This document shows positions 39,299-49,259 of a stretch of 64,000 bases of DNA, piece by piece. Location of the stretch: the NCBI RefSeq assembly GCF_039871975.1, contig NZ_JBDPLL010000001.1; one strand, given 5' to 3'. Source of the stretch: Trichormus_B sp936914905. GTDB lineage: Bacteria; Cyanobacteriota; Cyanobacteriia; Cyanobacteriales; Nostocaceae. The position numbers were made by a program, and so were the translations under genes. Under the pieces are notes generated by a model. The model made no database searches and had not been told where the DNA came from. It worked only from the letters and a program-made list of their open reading frames with translations. The stretch's first letter is position 1, and each line of letters begins with the position of its first letter.

Positions 39299-39877
39299 AT
39301 GAACATTCTTATTCCTCCTTCACAAATTTTGATTGATATATCAGTCAAAAAATCGCTAGGCTGTGTCAGTAAAGACCGGGTAAAAATAGGAGGTAGGTTG
39401 ATAAATATACGTGATGATCTGCTTTGTTACCATGATTTATATCACTTAGAAGTCTCCTGTTTGCCAAGAATTCAAATGGGAAATTATCAAGTTAGTGGAA
39501 TTCATGGTATTAATTCACCAATTTTTCATGATACAGAAATCATCTCTGAGTATCATCCTCTTTTAGATGAAGCGCGTGTAGCATTTCATGAATGGTTAAC
39601 TCGTACATCTATTTTCAATACATTGAAACTGATTGGTTGGTCAATTTGGCTAGTTACTCAAGGGGTCAACCCTATAGGCGTGTTAATTCGTCATTTGAAA
39701 GTGTTGAACTGGGATATTATTTTTTATCCAACCTATCACCAAAAAAAAAACGCAAGTTTAAGTGGATTACTAATGAATTACAAAAGCAGTATCCAAGGCA
39801 AGGAATCAATTCTAAATCCTTCAACTGAGGTTTCTAAACATCTAAGATCCTCAATCCCTCAGATTTCATCTAAGTAG
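39299..39877 (+). CDS. Orphan hypothetical protein between IS relics
   Basis: Open frame of 192 codons from the ATG at 39299, unrecognised. The first ~95 residues (MNILIPPSQILIDISVKKSL, then YHDLYHLEVSCLPRIQMGNY) have ordinary protein texture. From about 39592 a second frame of 78 codons overlaps, and its end (SPKKKRKFKWITNELQKQYP) looks more protein-like than frame 1. A frameshift at the poly-A tract near 39741-39749 may therefore have altered the tail. It is flanked by IS630 and ISAzo13 debris. It could be an accessory gene or a degraded one. Confidence 0.4.
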   Translation: MNILIPPSQILIDISVKKSLGCVSKDRVKIGGRLINIRDDLLCYHDLYHLEVSCLPRIQMGNYQVSGIHGINSPIFHDTEIISEYHPLLDEARVAFHEWLTRTSIFNTLKLIGWSIWLVTQGVNPIGVLIRHLKVLNWDIIFYPTYHQKKNASLSGLLMNYKSSIQGKESILNPSTEVSKHLRSSIPQISSK

Positions 39878-39879
39878 GA

Positions 39880-40440
39880 AGAGACAAAAACTGTAGACGC
39901 GTAGCTACTTCTCTCCGAGAAGTATGTAACAGAAAGTAAAATTGACCAAAACCTCTTCCCTTGGTCTACCACTGTCACACTCACTTTTATTCCCTCATGT
40001 CCCAGCAATCTGGGAATCTCATCAGGCTTAAGATGAGCCCACTTGACAGTTTCATCCATCTGTGAACCCGCTGTGTGCTGCTCCAACACTCCCAAAAACC
40101 CCTCTTCTCAGGAGGGAATCCTCTCAAAGGCTGATTTCCCTGCACCTTCAGGTTGGTGAATCCCCTCCTGGTCAACGACCTTTTGTTCCTCAAGTTCCCC
40201 CAAGCCCAACTTTCACGTTTGGTTATGCCATAACAGCAAGCGGCGGATCTATGCCTGGCCGCCCTACACTACTTTTAGGGCTTAAATTGCCGCCCATATG
40301 CGGCCATACTTCTGTGACAACGACTTATAGTATCCTTTCATTTTAACTTTAATTTCACTAGGGTCATGGTGCATCATCTACCAGTTCTCCATCTACCCTT
40401 TTGGTGTATAGATATTATTGACACTATATTAACCCACATT
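39880..40440 (-). mobile_element. ISAzo13-type transposase fragment D (N-terminal half)
   Basis: Minus-strand pieces are FLGVLEQHTAGSQMDETVKW, AHLKPDEIPRLLGHEGIKVS and VTVVDQ, matching the helix-turn-helix and target region of ISAzo13 transposases. They are preceded by the conserved leader also seen in fragments B and F (40205-40440). Frame breaks occur near 40110 and 40220. Confidence 0.75.
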
Positions 40441-40645
40441 TAATCTACTTTCCTTAATATCCTCTGACTGAGGCTTCTAAACTTTTCAACTCCAAAGTCG
40501 GATAACTGCCCTAAATATGGTGTCTTCACTCCAAATCCCCAATCTACAACTCTAAAGTGATAAGATTTCTAGCTAGTAGTGTTAGAGTGACAGGAAATTG
40601 ATCGGAATCCTTCTCCTCGAGAGACTAGGCTAACAGCAAGTATCC

Positions 40646-42835
40646 ATGCTGAAGAAACTACAAAACAAGCAAATTTATCTGATTGCTGGTGCAGGACTAT
40701 GTGCCTTTTTAGTTGGGGGTATTGTATCAGCCCCACAAGCTGGAAAAACCCTCACTAAATGGTTGAACTTGAGTCAGAATAAGCCAGAGCAATTATCTGA
40801 ATCGAATAGGACCAATTCAATGGTATTTAGTTTAGTATCTCAACCGTTACCGGAAAGGGCAACAAAACTAATTGAAATTACTGAGAAAGGCAGTTCTCCA
40901 GATAGGGAACGAGCCCGTTATCTGTTGGCAAGTGATTACATTGAAACTTACCAAGGGGAAAGAGCACTAAGTTTACTGGAAGGACTGGAGAAAGACTACG
41001 CGGCTTTAGCCGCTTACATTTTGCTCAAACAAGCCCACGCGCAAGATATTCTGGGTGAGAAGGGTAAGGCTTCGGATCTGCGGCAAAAGGTTCTGAAAGA
41101 TTATCCCCAAGAGCCTGCCGTAGTTAAGGCTATATATTTGATTGGGCAACCAAAACTACATGATCAGGCAATCGCAAAATTTCCCTCCCATCCCCTCACC
41201 TGGGAAATTATCCGCAAACGTTTACAAGATAATCCTAATCAATCCAAGTTACAATTAACCTTAGCAAAATACGCTGCTGATGAGCCGGGAATTGTCGGAA
41301 TTTTAGATCAGTTGGTGAAACAGCCTCAACTCAGACCAGCAGATTGGGAATTAATTGGTTCAGTATATTGGGAAAATAATCAATTTACCAAGGCGGCTAC
41401 GGCTTATGTTAAAGCGCCAAAAACGGCAAGAAATTTGTACCGCACCGCTAGGGGATTACAGTTAGATCAAAAGCGAGATCAAGCAGTTGTTCTTTATAAA
41501 CAACAGGTACAACAATTTCCGACCGCCGAAGATACAGGAACAGCCCTATTAAGATTAGCAGAAATAGCTCCAGGTAAAGGTGCAATACATTATCTTGACC
41601 AGATTATTAACAAGTTTCCTAAACAAGCGCCTACAGCACTGGTAAAAAAAGCCCAATTATTGGAATCTCTCAAAGATAACCAGTCAGCTAATAGAGCTTG
41701 GAAATTACTCTTAGGTAAGTACAGTAACTCTGAGGAAGCGGCAGAATATCGCTGGAAAAATGCCCTCAATAGATCTAAATCTAGAGATTACGTAGGTGCA
41801 TGGCAATGGGCGCAACCAATTCCTATCAAAAATCCTAAAAGTATTTTGGCACCTAGAGCAAGTTTTTGGGTAGGTAAATGGGCAACTATGTTAGGAAAAC
41901 AACAGGAAGCCTACAATGCTTACAAATACGTACTTAGCCAATTTCCCCAATCTTATTATGCATGGCGTTCTGCCAGAATTATAGGCTTGGATGTAGGTGA
42001 TTTTAATAACTTGCGGTTGATGAACCCGGAAATTATCCCACCGCAACGTCCTGTACCGATAGCAGGTTCAGATGCTTTTAAAGAATTATATTTGCTGGGA
42101 CAGGATCGTGATGCTTGGTTTGAGTGGGAAACTGAATTTAAGAACAAAAGCCAACCAACTGTAGCCGAACAATTTACGGAAGGGTTAATGCGGTTAGCAA
42201 AGGGTGAAAATCTATCTGGTATTATAAAGATATCTAAATTGGAAGATCAGGAAACACCTGCTGAACAAGAAGAATATGTGGACCTAAGCAGACAAATTAG
42301 TTATTGGCAAGCCCGTTATCCTTTCCCCTATTTTGAAGAGATTACCAAATGGTCTACAGCACGTCAAGTTAATCCTCTCCTTGTTACAGCTTTGATGCGG
42401 CAAGAGTCAATGTTTCAGTCCAGAATTAAATCTACAGTGGGTGCAACTGGTTTAATGCAGGTAATGCCCAGTACAGCCGCTTGGATAGCCCCACAAATCA
42501 ATGTGGATATAAAAACCCTTGATTTGGAAAATCCCAACGATAATATTATGCTTGGTACATGGTATTTGGATCATACTCATCAGCAACATGCTAATAATTC
42601 CATGTTAGCGATCGCTAGTTACAATGCAGGACCGGGTAACGTTGCTAAATGGCTGCAAAGCATACCCAAACAAGATCCAGATGAGTTTGTAGAAGAAATC
42701 CCCTTTGGTGAAACTAGAAATTACGTCAGGCAAGTATTGGGTAACTACTGGAACTATATGCGTTTGTATAACCCATCAATTTCCGCTTTAGTGGGTAAGT
42801 ACTCAGCAGAACAACCGAAATTACCAACAGAGTAA
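40646..42835 (+). CDS. Soluble lytic murein transglycosylase (Slt70-like)
   Basis: Periplasmic lytic transglycosylase of 729 residues that cleaves peptidoglycan between MurNAc and GlcNAc. An N-terminal signal anchor (IYLIAGAGLCAFLVGGIVSA) precedes a ~500-residue alpha-helical superhelix of TPR-like repeats. The SLT catalytic domain starts about residue 570. The catalytic Glu lies in LMRQESMFQS, and family motifs GATGLMQVMPSTA, IASYNAGPGNV and ETRNYVRQVLGNY follow. The length is typical of cyanobacterial Slt proteins, where the enzyme takes part in wall turnover. An HIP1 site is at about 42608. Monocistronic. Confidence 0.9.
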   Translation: MLKKLQNKQIYLIAGAGLCAFLVGGIVSAPQAGKTLTKWLNLSQNKPEQLSESNRTNSMVFSLVSQPLPERATKLIEITEKGSSPDRERARYLLASDYIETYQGERALSLLEGLEKDYAALAAYILLKQAHAQDILGEKGKASDLRQKVLKDYPQEPAVVKAIYLIGQPKLHDQAIAKFPSHPLTWEIIRKRLQDNPNQSKLQLTLAKYAADEPGIVGILDQLVKQPQLRPADWELIGSVYWENNQFTKAATAYVKAPKTARNLYRTARGLQLDQKRDQAVVLYKQQVQQFPTAEDTGTALLRLAEIAPGKGAIHYLDQIINKFPKQAPTALVKKAQLLESLKDNQSANRAWKLLLGKYSNSEEAAEYRWKNALNRSKSRDYVGAWQWAQPIPIKNPKSILAPRASFWVGKWATMLGKQQEAYNAYKYVLSQFPQSYYAWRSARIIGLDVGDFNNLRLMNPEIIPPQRPVPIAGSDAFKELYLLGQDRDAWFEWETEFKNKSQPTVAEQFTEGLMRLAKGENLSGIIKISKLEDQETPAEQEEYVDLSRQISYWQARYPFPYFEEITKWSTARQVNPLLVTALMRQESMFQSRIKSTVGATGLMQVMPSTAAWIAPQINVDIKTLDLENPNDNIMLGTWYLDHTHQQHANNSMLAIASYNAGPGNVAKWLQSIPKQDPDEFVEEIPFGETRNYVRQVLGNYWNYMRLYNPSISALVGKYSAEQPKLPTE

Positions 42836-43229
42836 ATCAGTTATCAACTATCAGTTATGAAGGGGGTATAGGGGAGAAGGCGCAATATTCCTTCTTCTTT
42901 CTTTCTCCTGACTTTTAATTTCTGATTCTTGTTCTTAGTATGCTTTGTAAAGCAAAAGTGGAGTGACCTAGTTTTATCTAAAAATTACATGAATACTTAT
43001 CTAATCCAAGTATTTTTATTTATGTATGATTTATGATCATCCTATAATCTTGTCATCTTGAATGATGTTAATCACTCAGGGATAAAAATCTATGTAGCTT
43101 ATTAACCAAAATTATACTCAGAACCAACCCTAGTCTCTACTAGTAAGAGTGATTGCAATCAAGAGAAATTGAACATATACACCTTAGAAAATTTGCTTCA
43201 AATATCGGAAAAGGTTGCTAACTAGTTAA
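42836..43229. other. Intergenic, no gene recognised
   Basis: AT-rich spacer after the transglycosylase gene. No frame or RNA structure convincingly supported. Confidence 0.4.
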
Positions 43230-43859
43230 CTAGTAAGTTTTGTAATTCCAAAGCCTAATCTTATAATTGCTGTGAACAGCTAAAATATTAGCATCAGGAT
43301 TAAAACTAAGACTGATAAAACTATCACCATTCCGACGTTTGTTTCCTGAAAATACCATCACGATTCCAAAGTTTTACTGTACTATCAATACTAACAGTAG
43401 GGACAGTCTCTCCATTAGCAGACCAAGGCACACCATTGACTGACCGAGTGGGCCGGTTAAATCGTATTTAAATCTATCATTTAAATCTATCATTTAACTC
43501 CAAACCTCAACTATTTTGTCATTACTAGCAGATAGTAAGTTACTAGCAGATGCTAATAACTTACTATCTGAGCTAAGTGCTACCGAGTTAACAGTATCAG
43601 TATGACCATTTAAACTGTAAAGTAATTTACCTTCTCAACTCCAAAGTTTAACTGTTTTATCCTTACTAGCAGAGGCAATAGTTTTACCGTCGGTTGACCA
43701 AGCTACAGCTAAAACGGTGTCTTTATGACTGTATAGAGTATTAATTATAGTCCTTTCTAATTCCAGAGTCTCAAAGTTTTGTCGTGACTAGCAGAAATAA
43801 TAATTTGAGTATTAGGGCTAAAACTGACACTATTAACTACATCTTGATATCTTGATAAA
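43230..43859 (-). pseudogene. WD40-repeat protein relic
   Basis: Minus-strand translation shows successive WD repeats. The first is FSPNTQIIISASHDKTLRLW, then VAWSTDGKTIASASKDKTVK followed by LW, then LNGHTDTVNSVALSSDSKLL ending in an ASNDKIVEVW-like repeat. The remainder is frame-shifted. Stops occur after most repeats, and the N-terminal side is cut by the gap at 43860. Confidence 0.78.
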
Positions 43860-43959
43860 NNNNNNNNNNNNNNNNNNNNNNNNNNNNNNNNNNNNNNNNN
43901 NNNNNNNNNNNNNNNNNNNNNNNNNNNNNNNNNNNNNNNNNNNNNNNNNNNNNNNNNNN
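43860..43959. other. Scaffold gap (100 N)
   Basis: Exactly 100 unknown bases between the WD40 relic and the IS66 tail; the IS66 element probably inserted into the WD40 gene. Confidence 0.95.
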
Positions 43960-44134
43960 TGGTGGTTCTGTTTTTATGGAGCGATTCCAACATACTGCCA
44001 ATTTATTGACGGTTATACAAACTTGTCGCCCTCAAGCACTATCTCTAATTGAGTTTTTGACCAATCTATCAAAGGGATGGTTAACTCTGCTTTGCATACA
44101 CCTTAATTCCTCTAGCCTCGACCTGAATCCTTAC
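43960..44134 (+). mobile_element. IS66-family element, 3' end fragment
   Basis: The plus strand reads the IS66 C-terminus (FYGAIPTYCQFIDGYTNLSP, in a shifted frame ERFQHTANLLTVIQTCRPQA) and ends with the terminal repeat ACCTGAATCCTTAC, nearly identical to the end of the element at 28446. Confidence 0.75.
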
Positions 44135-44829
44135 TTTTAATTTGGTGATTCTGAGGATTTTCACTATGTAAAGCTAGTACAAATAAGGAGTCTATTTCCT
44201 ATCCCAAGAAATTTAACAATAGAGTAAGTTTAACAACAGAGTAGGATTCATTGCAAATTTTATCGGTGTTGCTGCCCAGCTAGCAAGATACGGGCTGATT
44301 TTACCACTTTTTGTAATACTTCCTCATTCACTCAGAATCCCATTGCAAATTAGTAAAGTTTGGGTAATTTATCACCAATTTTATTACTAAAGATTATTAG
44401 TTAATTAAGTCTTTCGACTGATTCTAAACCCACAATTATTAATGCTGTAGGTTACTAAATTTGTTAGTATACATGAATACTTGTATACTAACAATTTGAA
44501 TTCGGTTTCAATAATACTCGTTAGATTTTGTCAGACTCCCCTAGCATTACCATGAGTTTTTGCAAGATTGAATCCCGTATACTTCTATAGTGAGAACACA
44601 CCAAAACGACATAAAATTCCCTATTAGAAAGATAGATCACTCTACCTAAACTGCGTAAGGTGCAATCATTAGCAATATCAATATCTATTAGTGTATTTCT
44701 TTCAACCATTATTTAAAGTTTCGGGTTTCTGCTAAGACCGAGTTAATACTAAACCAACCTCCCTGGCTATCCGGATATTCAACAATAAACAAACTACATT
44801 ATAATATATAGTATATAATTTCTCTTTTT
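44135..44829. other. Degraded region with one short minus-strand frame
   Basis: A 62-codon minus-strand frame at 44521-44709 (VERNTLIDIDIANDCTLRSL) looks protein-like but is unrecognised. It may be a surviving piece of the ATPase-like gene to its right. Nothing else is supported. Confidence 0.3.
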
Positions 44830-45250
44830 AGTCTTTGTTCCTGCATTACTTGAAGGATCAATTCCTATTCCTGGGGGTCAATAGCATTAGCCAGATAATC
44901 TCTTTATCTTTTTATCTTTAAATTACTAGTTCTATACATTCTCGATCAAAGAGAGGATCTTATCCTCGCAAACAGTTAAATAGTAATCGTAATAAATCAC
45001 GAACTTGGCCACCACTAATTAAACACAAGTAGTCTAGGCCTTTTTAGTGATCAAATAGTTCTGTAATCAAGTTTAAGCAATCAGTAGCCAAAATATCAGG
45101 AAAAGCTTTGGCTAAAACTATTTACCGCATTAACTCTAATCCTTCTCTCTAAATTTCCCCAGAAGTTAGTAATACAGCTATCATTGGCAATACTTTTAGT
45201 GCAACTCTACCACCCAAAGGATGTTGCGGTTTGGCGCTATCATTTAGACA
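44830..45250 (-). pseudogene. P-loop ATPase-type protein fragment
   Basis: Minus-strand pieces VLAKAFPDILATDCLNLITE, LDYLCLISGGQVRDLLRLLF and DPLFDRECIELVI resemble the post-AAA region of large cyanobacterial AAA/STAND-like ATPases ('SGGQVRDLLRLLR.CL'). No Walker motifs are in this fragment. Several stops are present. The family name is tentative. Confidence 0.45.
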
Positions 45251-45270
45251 CGTTCGAAAGTTTATAAACT

Positions 45271-46070
45271 AGTCTGTCTCTGGCTTTCTATAGTGTTAAG
45301 ATTAGGAAATAGCTAAGGAATAAATCAGGGTTGGGAATAGTAACTGATAGGAACTATCCATGAAGATTTTGATGACTAATTCATAACTGACCTCATATCC
45401 ATAACAAAAACTTATGAAATTGGCAAAACTAATAAACCGATTCCTAATGTATGTGACTAAACCACAAATACTAAGAATTACTTGTTCGTAAGTTCGGTAA
45501 TTCAGGGGAAATCTTTGTTGAGCTACCATTGAGCTACCCGAAATACTGTTACAAATTTAATGACATTTCTAACACAAATATCCTTGCTAGAACACTCTTT
45601 CTTTCCTGCCTTTTATTCTGAATCGGGACCCATAATCTCTATCATGTTTTTCCACCTGTTCAAGAAGACTAGGAGGTAAAAAGTTTCCTAATACTCTAGC
45701 CAGTAACAAAATATGTCCTTTGCCGCCGTTTTAGATATACCGAAATGCAAACCTAAAATCTTAAATATTGGCATTTTCCTCAAATAGAATAGGCATAGAC
45801 ATACCTGTTCTTTAATCTTTAGTTTTGGTTTCCCCCCTCTTCCTTTCTGATTTATCAGTATCTTTTTACTTTCTATGTCAACTTGAAGTCTTTATGCTGG
45901 ATTTAAGCTTGGACTAACCAGTCTTGAAACTGATGCTTAGTTATTCCCAGTATTTGTTTTCTACGATGTGGATATTCAAAAATATAATTAAGTGAATTTT
46001 TCCTTTTGGTAGACGGTCAGAATTTCCTTCTAGTATTTTTTGATACCAATTTAATTCTCCTGACAAGTCT
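45271..46070 (-). mobile_element. Internally deleted HTH_Tnp_4/DDE_4-type IS relic, copy 4
   Basis: Full-length copy of the deleted element in inverse orientation to copy 2, 800 bp. The ends are AGTCTGTCTCTGG (45271) and CCTGACAAGTCT (46070). It retains the same junction (complement of GATTCAGAATAAAAGGCAGG, about 45605-45624) between the N-terminal half and the FSSKDICVRNVIKF-like C-terminal fragment. Frameshifts are numerous. Confidence 0.72.
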
Positions 46071-46276
46071 TTTACAAAAATACTGATTCCTCCTCCTTTG
46101 ACGACTTAATAACCGAGAGACAAGACTGAAAAATAAAACTAAACTCAATAATACTATAGAAGTAGTGCAAACTAACTTATTAATTTCTGGATCTGGACTC
46201 TTGTAGAGATTAAGAGTTAATACAGTTCAGCAGGTAATGAAGCGGTGGGACCCATAAAGTATCTGATCAGTTTTGA

Positions 46277-47570
46277 CTAAATCAATCTGTAAAAATGTAG
46301 TGCTACTGTTTTATGTGCTACATGTGCGATCACTAGAGAAATACTTGTAGTAATGCCTAGAGTTGCTACCGTGATAACAATCATCCTAAATATATTTTGA
46401 AATCGAGTTCCACCCAAAGCAGCTGAAGGCAGACGTTGTTCGATATGTATCAATTTTAATATTCCCTTTGTTATTAATACAATTACTGGCAACATAATTA
46501 ACATAATTAAAGAAAAATCACTAGCTAAGGAAAGTAGATTAACTAAGGTGTAAGAGTGCCAATAATATCTATAGAAGGGTAGATGGAGAACTGGTAGATG
46601 ATAGGCCCTGAGCCTGGTGAAATTGAAGTTAAAAAGAATTGATTGGGCAGTGATACTGAGAGGGACAAATGTACTCCGAGGAAACCATTGAGGTGTTTGA
46701 CTATGATTGGCCAAGGCTTGCTACTGGAGTTGCTATTCCTCACAGACTATACGATATCAGGGACAATGTGGGGTATATCCAGATTAGCACCACCCACCAT
46801 ACTAGTGAATTGGCCTGTGACTCGATTCCCTACTGGTAGAACACCTATGGCAAGGTACCTTTTTATGGAGCAAACTTGATTCTGCTCTGATGTGATGGGG
46901 GCCCTAGCAACAGCTCTCCCTGTTACATCTTCACACAGGACTTACAGGCCTTAGTTAATGAACTGGCCATGAAAATTCCCATCCCTCATTATCCCCCCTA
47001 CACCTCCAAGTACAATCCCATTAGGCATCGTTTCTTTCCTCATATTTCTCTCCTATGTCAGGGGCTGATTTCTAAGAGTGTCCAGACTGTAAAAGACCTT
47101 ATGGTAACGGCAACTACCTAAACTGGACTCAAACTCTTGATGACTATTCTCTATAACACCTATCAAACCAGCGGAAATCTGGCGGTTGACTTCAAATCAA
47201 ATCTGAAGATTATTTTTGATCAATTCTTACCCCAATGGAATTACACCCCTAAACCATAGTTACAGGTTATTTAATCCACTATCCTAAGGCAGTAAATTCT
47301 TTACAAAAGAATTACCCCATAGGCAACCATAGTAACAACTATGGAAGGTACATCTGTGAGGATAAACTTGAGAAAACGTACAAAATTAGTAATTTTATTA
47401 GTTCTACTAAATTCTGCTACAAAAGTTCCGGTCATCATAGCTACAAGAATGCTAAAGAATGCCCCAACATCTACGATAAGAATAGTTTGAATAATGGCAT
47501 TAGCAAAGCTATTTTCAATCAACTGATTGAATAAAATTTTCAGTTTAAATCTAGACATTCCAAGTGACAT
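46277..47570 (-). pseudogene. pstA: pstA relic interrupted by ISAzo13 fragment
   Basis: Phosphate ABC permease PstA in two pieces. The N-terminal piece (47301-47570) reads FANAIIQTILIVDVGAFFSI, then FVAEFSRTNKITNFVRFLKF and ILTDVPSIVVTMVAYGV. The C-terminal piece (46277-46550) reads LASDFSLIMLIMLPVIVLIT, then LIHIEQRLPSAALGGTRFQN and FRMIVITVATLGITT. Both match the PstA inner-membrane fold, including the EAA-type loop (LPSAALGG). The ISAzo13 debris at 46555-47285 lies between them. Confidence 0.78.
46555..47285 (+). mobile_element. ISAzo13-type transposase fragment E
   Basis: Plus strand, inside pstA. The short leader shared with fragments B, D and F (46560-46635) is joined directly to the C-terminal half: YSEETIEVFDYDWPRLATGV, YDIRDNVGYIQISTTHHTSE, LVNELAMKIPIPHYPPYTSK, YNPIRHRFFPHISLLCQGLI and NLKIIFDQFLPQWNYTPKP. 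The middle third of the transposase is deleted and several stops are present. Confidence 0.75.
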
Positions 47571-47898
47571 GATTTACCACAACATTGGTGATGAAGGAAT
47601 AAATACTAATAATTTCACCCCCAAGTAAGTTACATTCATTATGTAGGTAAGTGATCGTCTGCTAGTTGGTATAGAATTTATTAATTGTTGAGGTAGAGGT
47701 TGGTCTATTTCGGAGTTTAGGAGTTAATTCATATTAACTGGATATTTTAATAAAGTTTCTAATTGTCAACAAAAAGGTGTCTTTGTGCCTTCTGTATTTT
47801 TTCATTATTTTTTGATTATTAATTTAATAATAGTCACTGATATCCACATTATTAATTTGGATAATAGGTAGAAATGCTTATTACTTTTGTTTTCTAAC

Positions 47899-48090
47899 TT
47901 ATTGCACTAATAGGATGACACCAATATTTACAACTGCAGTTAATGCAAATAAAATTAACCGTAAATAGCTGAATAGACCAATATGTAATCCAGATTCAGT
48001 TTCAGCAAATCTATTAGCTAAAACAGTATAAGTTGTATGATCTGGATCAAGTAAAAATATATTAATTCGCATCAATAGCACCAAGATCTA
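47899..48090 (-). pseudogene. pstC: pstC C-terminal fragment
   Basis: A minus-strand frame ending LANRFAETESGLHIGLFSYL followed by RLILFALTAVVNIGVILLV resembles the last membrane helix of the phosphate permease PstC. It is joined without its N-terminal ~250 residues directly to the pstS fragment, implying a deletion. Confidence 0.6.
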
Positions 48091-48315
48091 CAGTTCCAGC
48101 AATGGTTTGATGAATAACACCACCACTACCAATTGCTTGGTAATTAAGTTTTAAGTCAGGATATTTCCTCTTAACTCTATGTGCATCAAGTTAGTAAGCA
48201 GGAGCCAGAAAAGTTGCTCCTGCACCGTTGAGAGTTTCTCCTTGAGTAATTACTGTCGAAATTGGAGTAAACACAATAGCCCATGTTACTACTGAAGTAG
48301 TCGTTAAAGAGTTCA
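48091..48315 (-). pseudogene. pstS: pstS N-terminal fragment
   Basis: From the ATG at 48315 the minus strand reads a signal-peptide-like start, then QGETLNGAGATFLAPAY, stop, LDAHRVKRKYPDLKLNYQAI, GSGGVIHQTIAGTVDLGAID. This is the phosphate-binding N-terminal lobe of PstS (GAGATFPAPLY and GSGGG motifs). The rest is missing. Confidence 0.75.
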
Positions 48316-49259
48316 TAAACTGATCAAAATATTCATACTACCTCGGATTTAAGGAATATCTTACTAGGAAAATTATAGCCTGAAATAAGTTCATACTTAG
48401 TGATTAACTAGAAACTAATATAAGTTAAAGGATATACCTATTGAAAAATTATTTCTGTGGTGTGATAGAAAATTTTAGATATTATGTATTTGGAGTTTTC
48501 TTTGCGATCAGTAGTTTAAACATAACTGTGTGACTCTAACTTTTATCTAAAACAAAGATAACCGGATTATATAACATAAAATTAATTTTCCAAGAGGTCT
48601 AAGTAAATTAGACTATGTTTAAAATTCTTCCCAAGGGAGTAGTAGTTTTGTTTACCAAATCATGGTAATGCTCTGATGTTAAGGAATTTCATGATTAGTG
48701 ATCGCAAAAATTTGAATGCTTAGTAGCACAAGGCAGAAATCAAAGATCAAAACTAATACAGCATGAGCTTATCAGCGATTTGGAGTGATTAGTTTATTTA
48801 AAGCTTACTGAAAAAATCATGACAAGGTAAGAGAAGAATTAACTATATTACAAACCTATATAGGAACATGAGAGGCAGAAGCAATAGAAGCACAAACACC
48901 TTTTGAAGTTTGGCTGGTAATACCTCAAAAACCTCGTCCTCCTAAAGATAATCTCCTCTTACTCAGAATCGCTTATATGTCTGGTAAATCTTTAGAAGAA
49001 GGTAAGGTATTGAAGAAAATATCATATAAGGCGTGCCAGTTAGTATATATTCTTGTCCTAAATATATTTTTCTTCTAAAACAGTTGCTAATTGTTGTAAA
49101 TTTTGCAATAAAATTAGTCTTTCTCTTGCATTGGGAGCACTGCAAGAATGTTGGCGAGAAAAAATTGCCTCAATAGATAAAGTATGCTATAATTATAAAA
49201 TTTGTCGAGTATATAATGTAATAAGTCCTTATCTAGAACCACTCAAATAATATCAAAAA
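48316..49259. other. Degraded region, no gene recognised
   Basis: A plus-strand fragment around 48880-49000 (EAQTPFEVWLVIPQKPRPPK, then DNLLLLRIAYMSGKSLEEGK) has protein texture but no start and early stops. A sequence at 48762-48805 (TACAGCATGAGCTTATCAGC onward) is a partial copy of the small repeat at 59833. Confidence 0.35.

Noticed and set aside
46277..46714. Intact 145-codon membrane protein
   Set aside because: Only the C-terminal ~90 residues are protein-like (PstA end); the first part is translated ISAzo13 debris.
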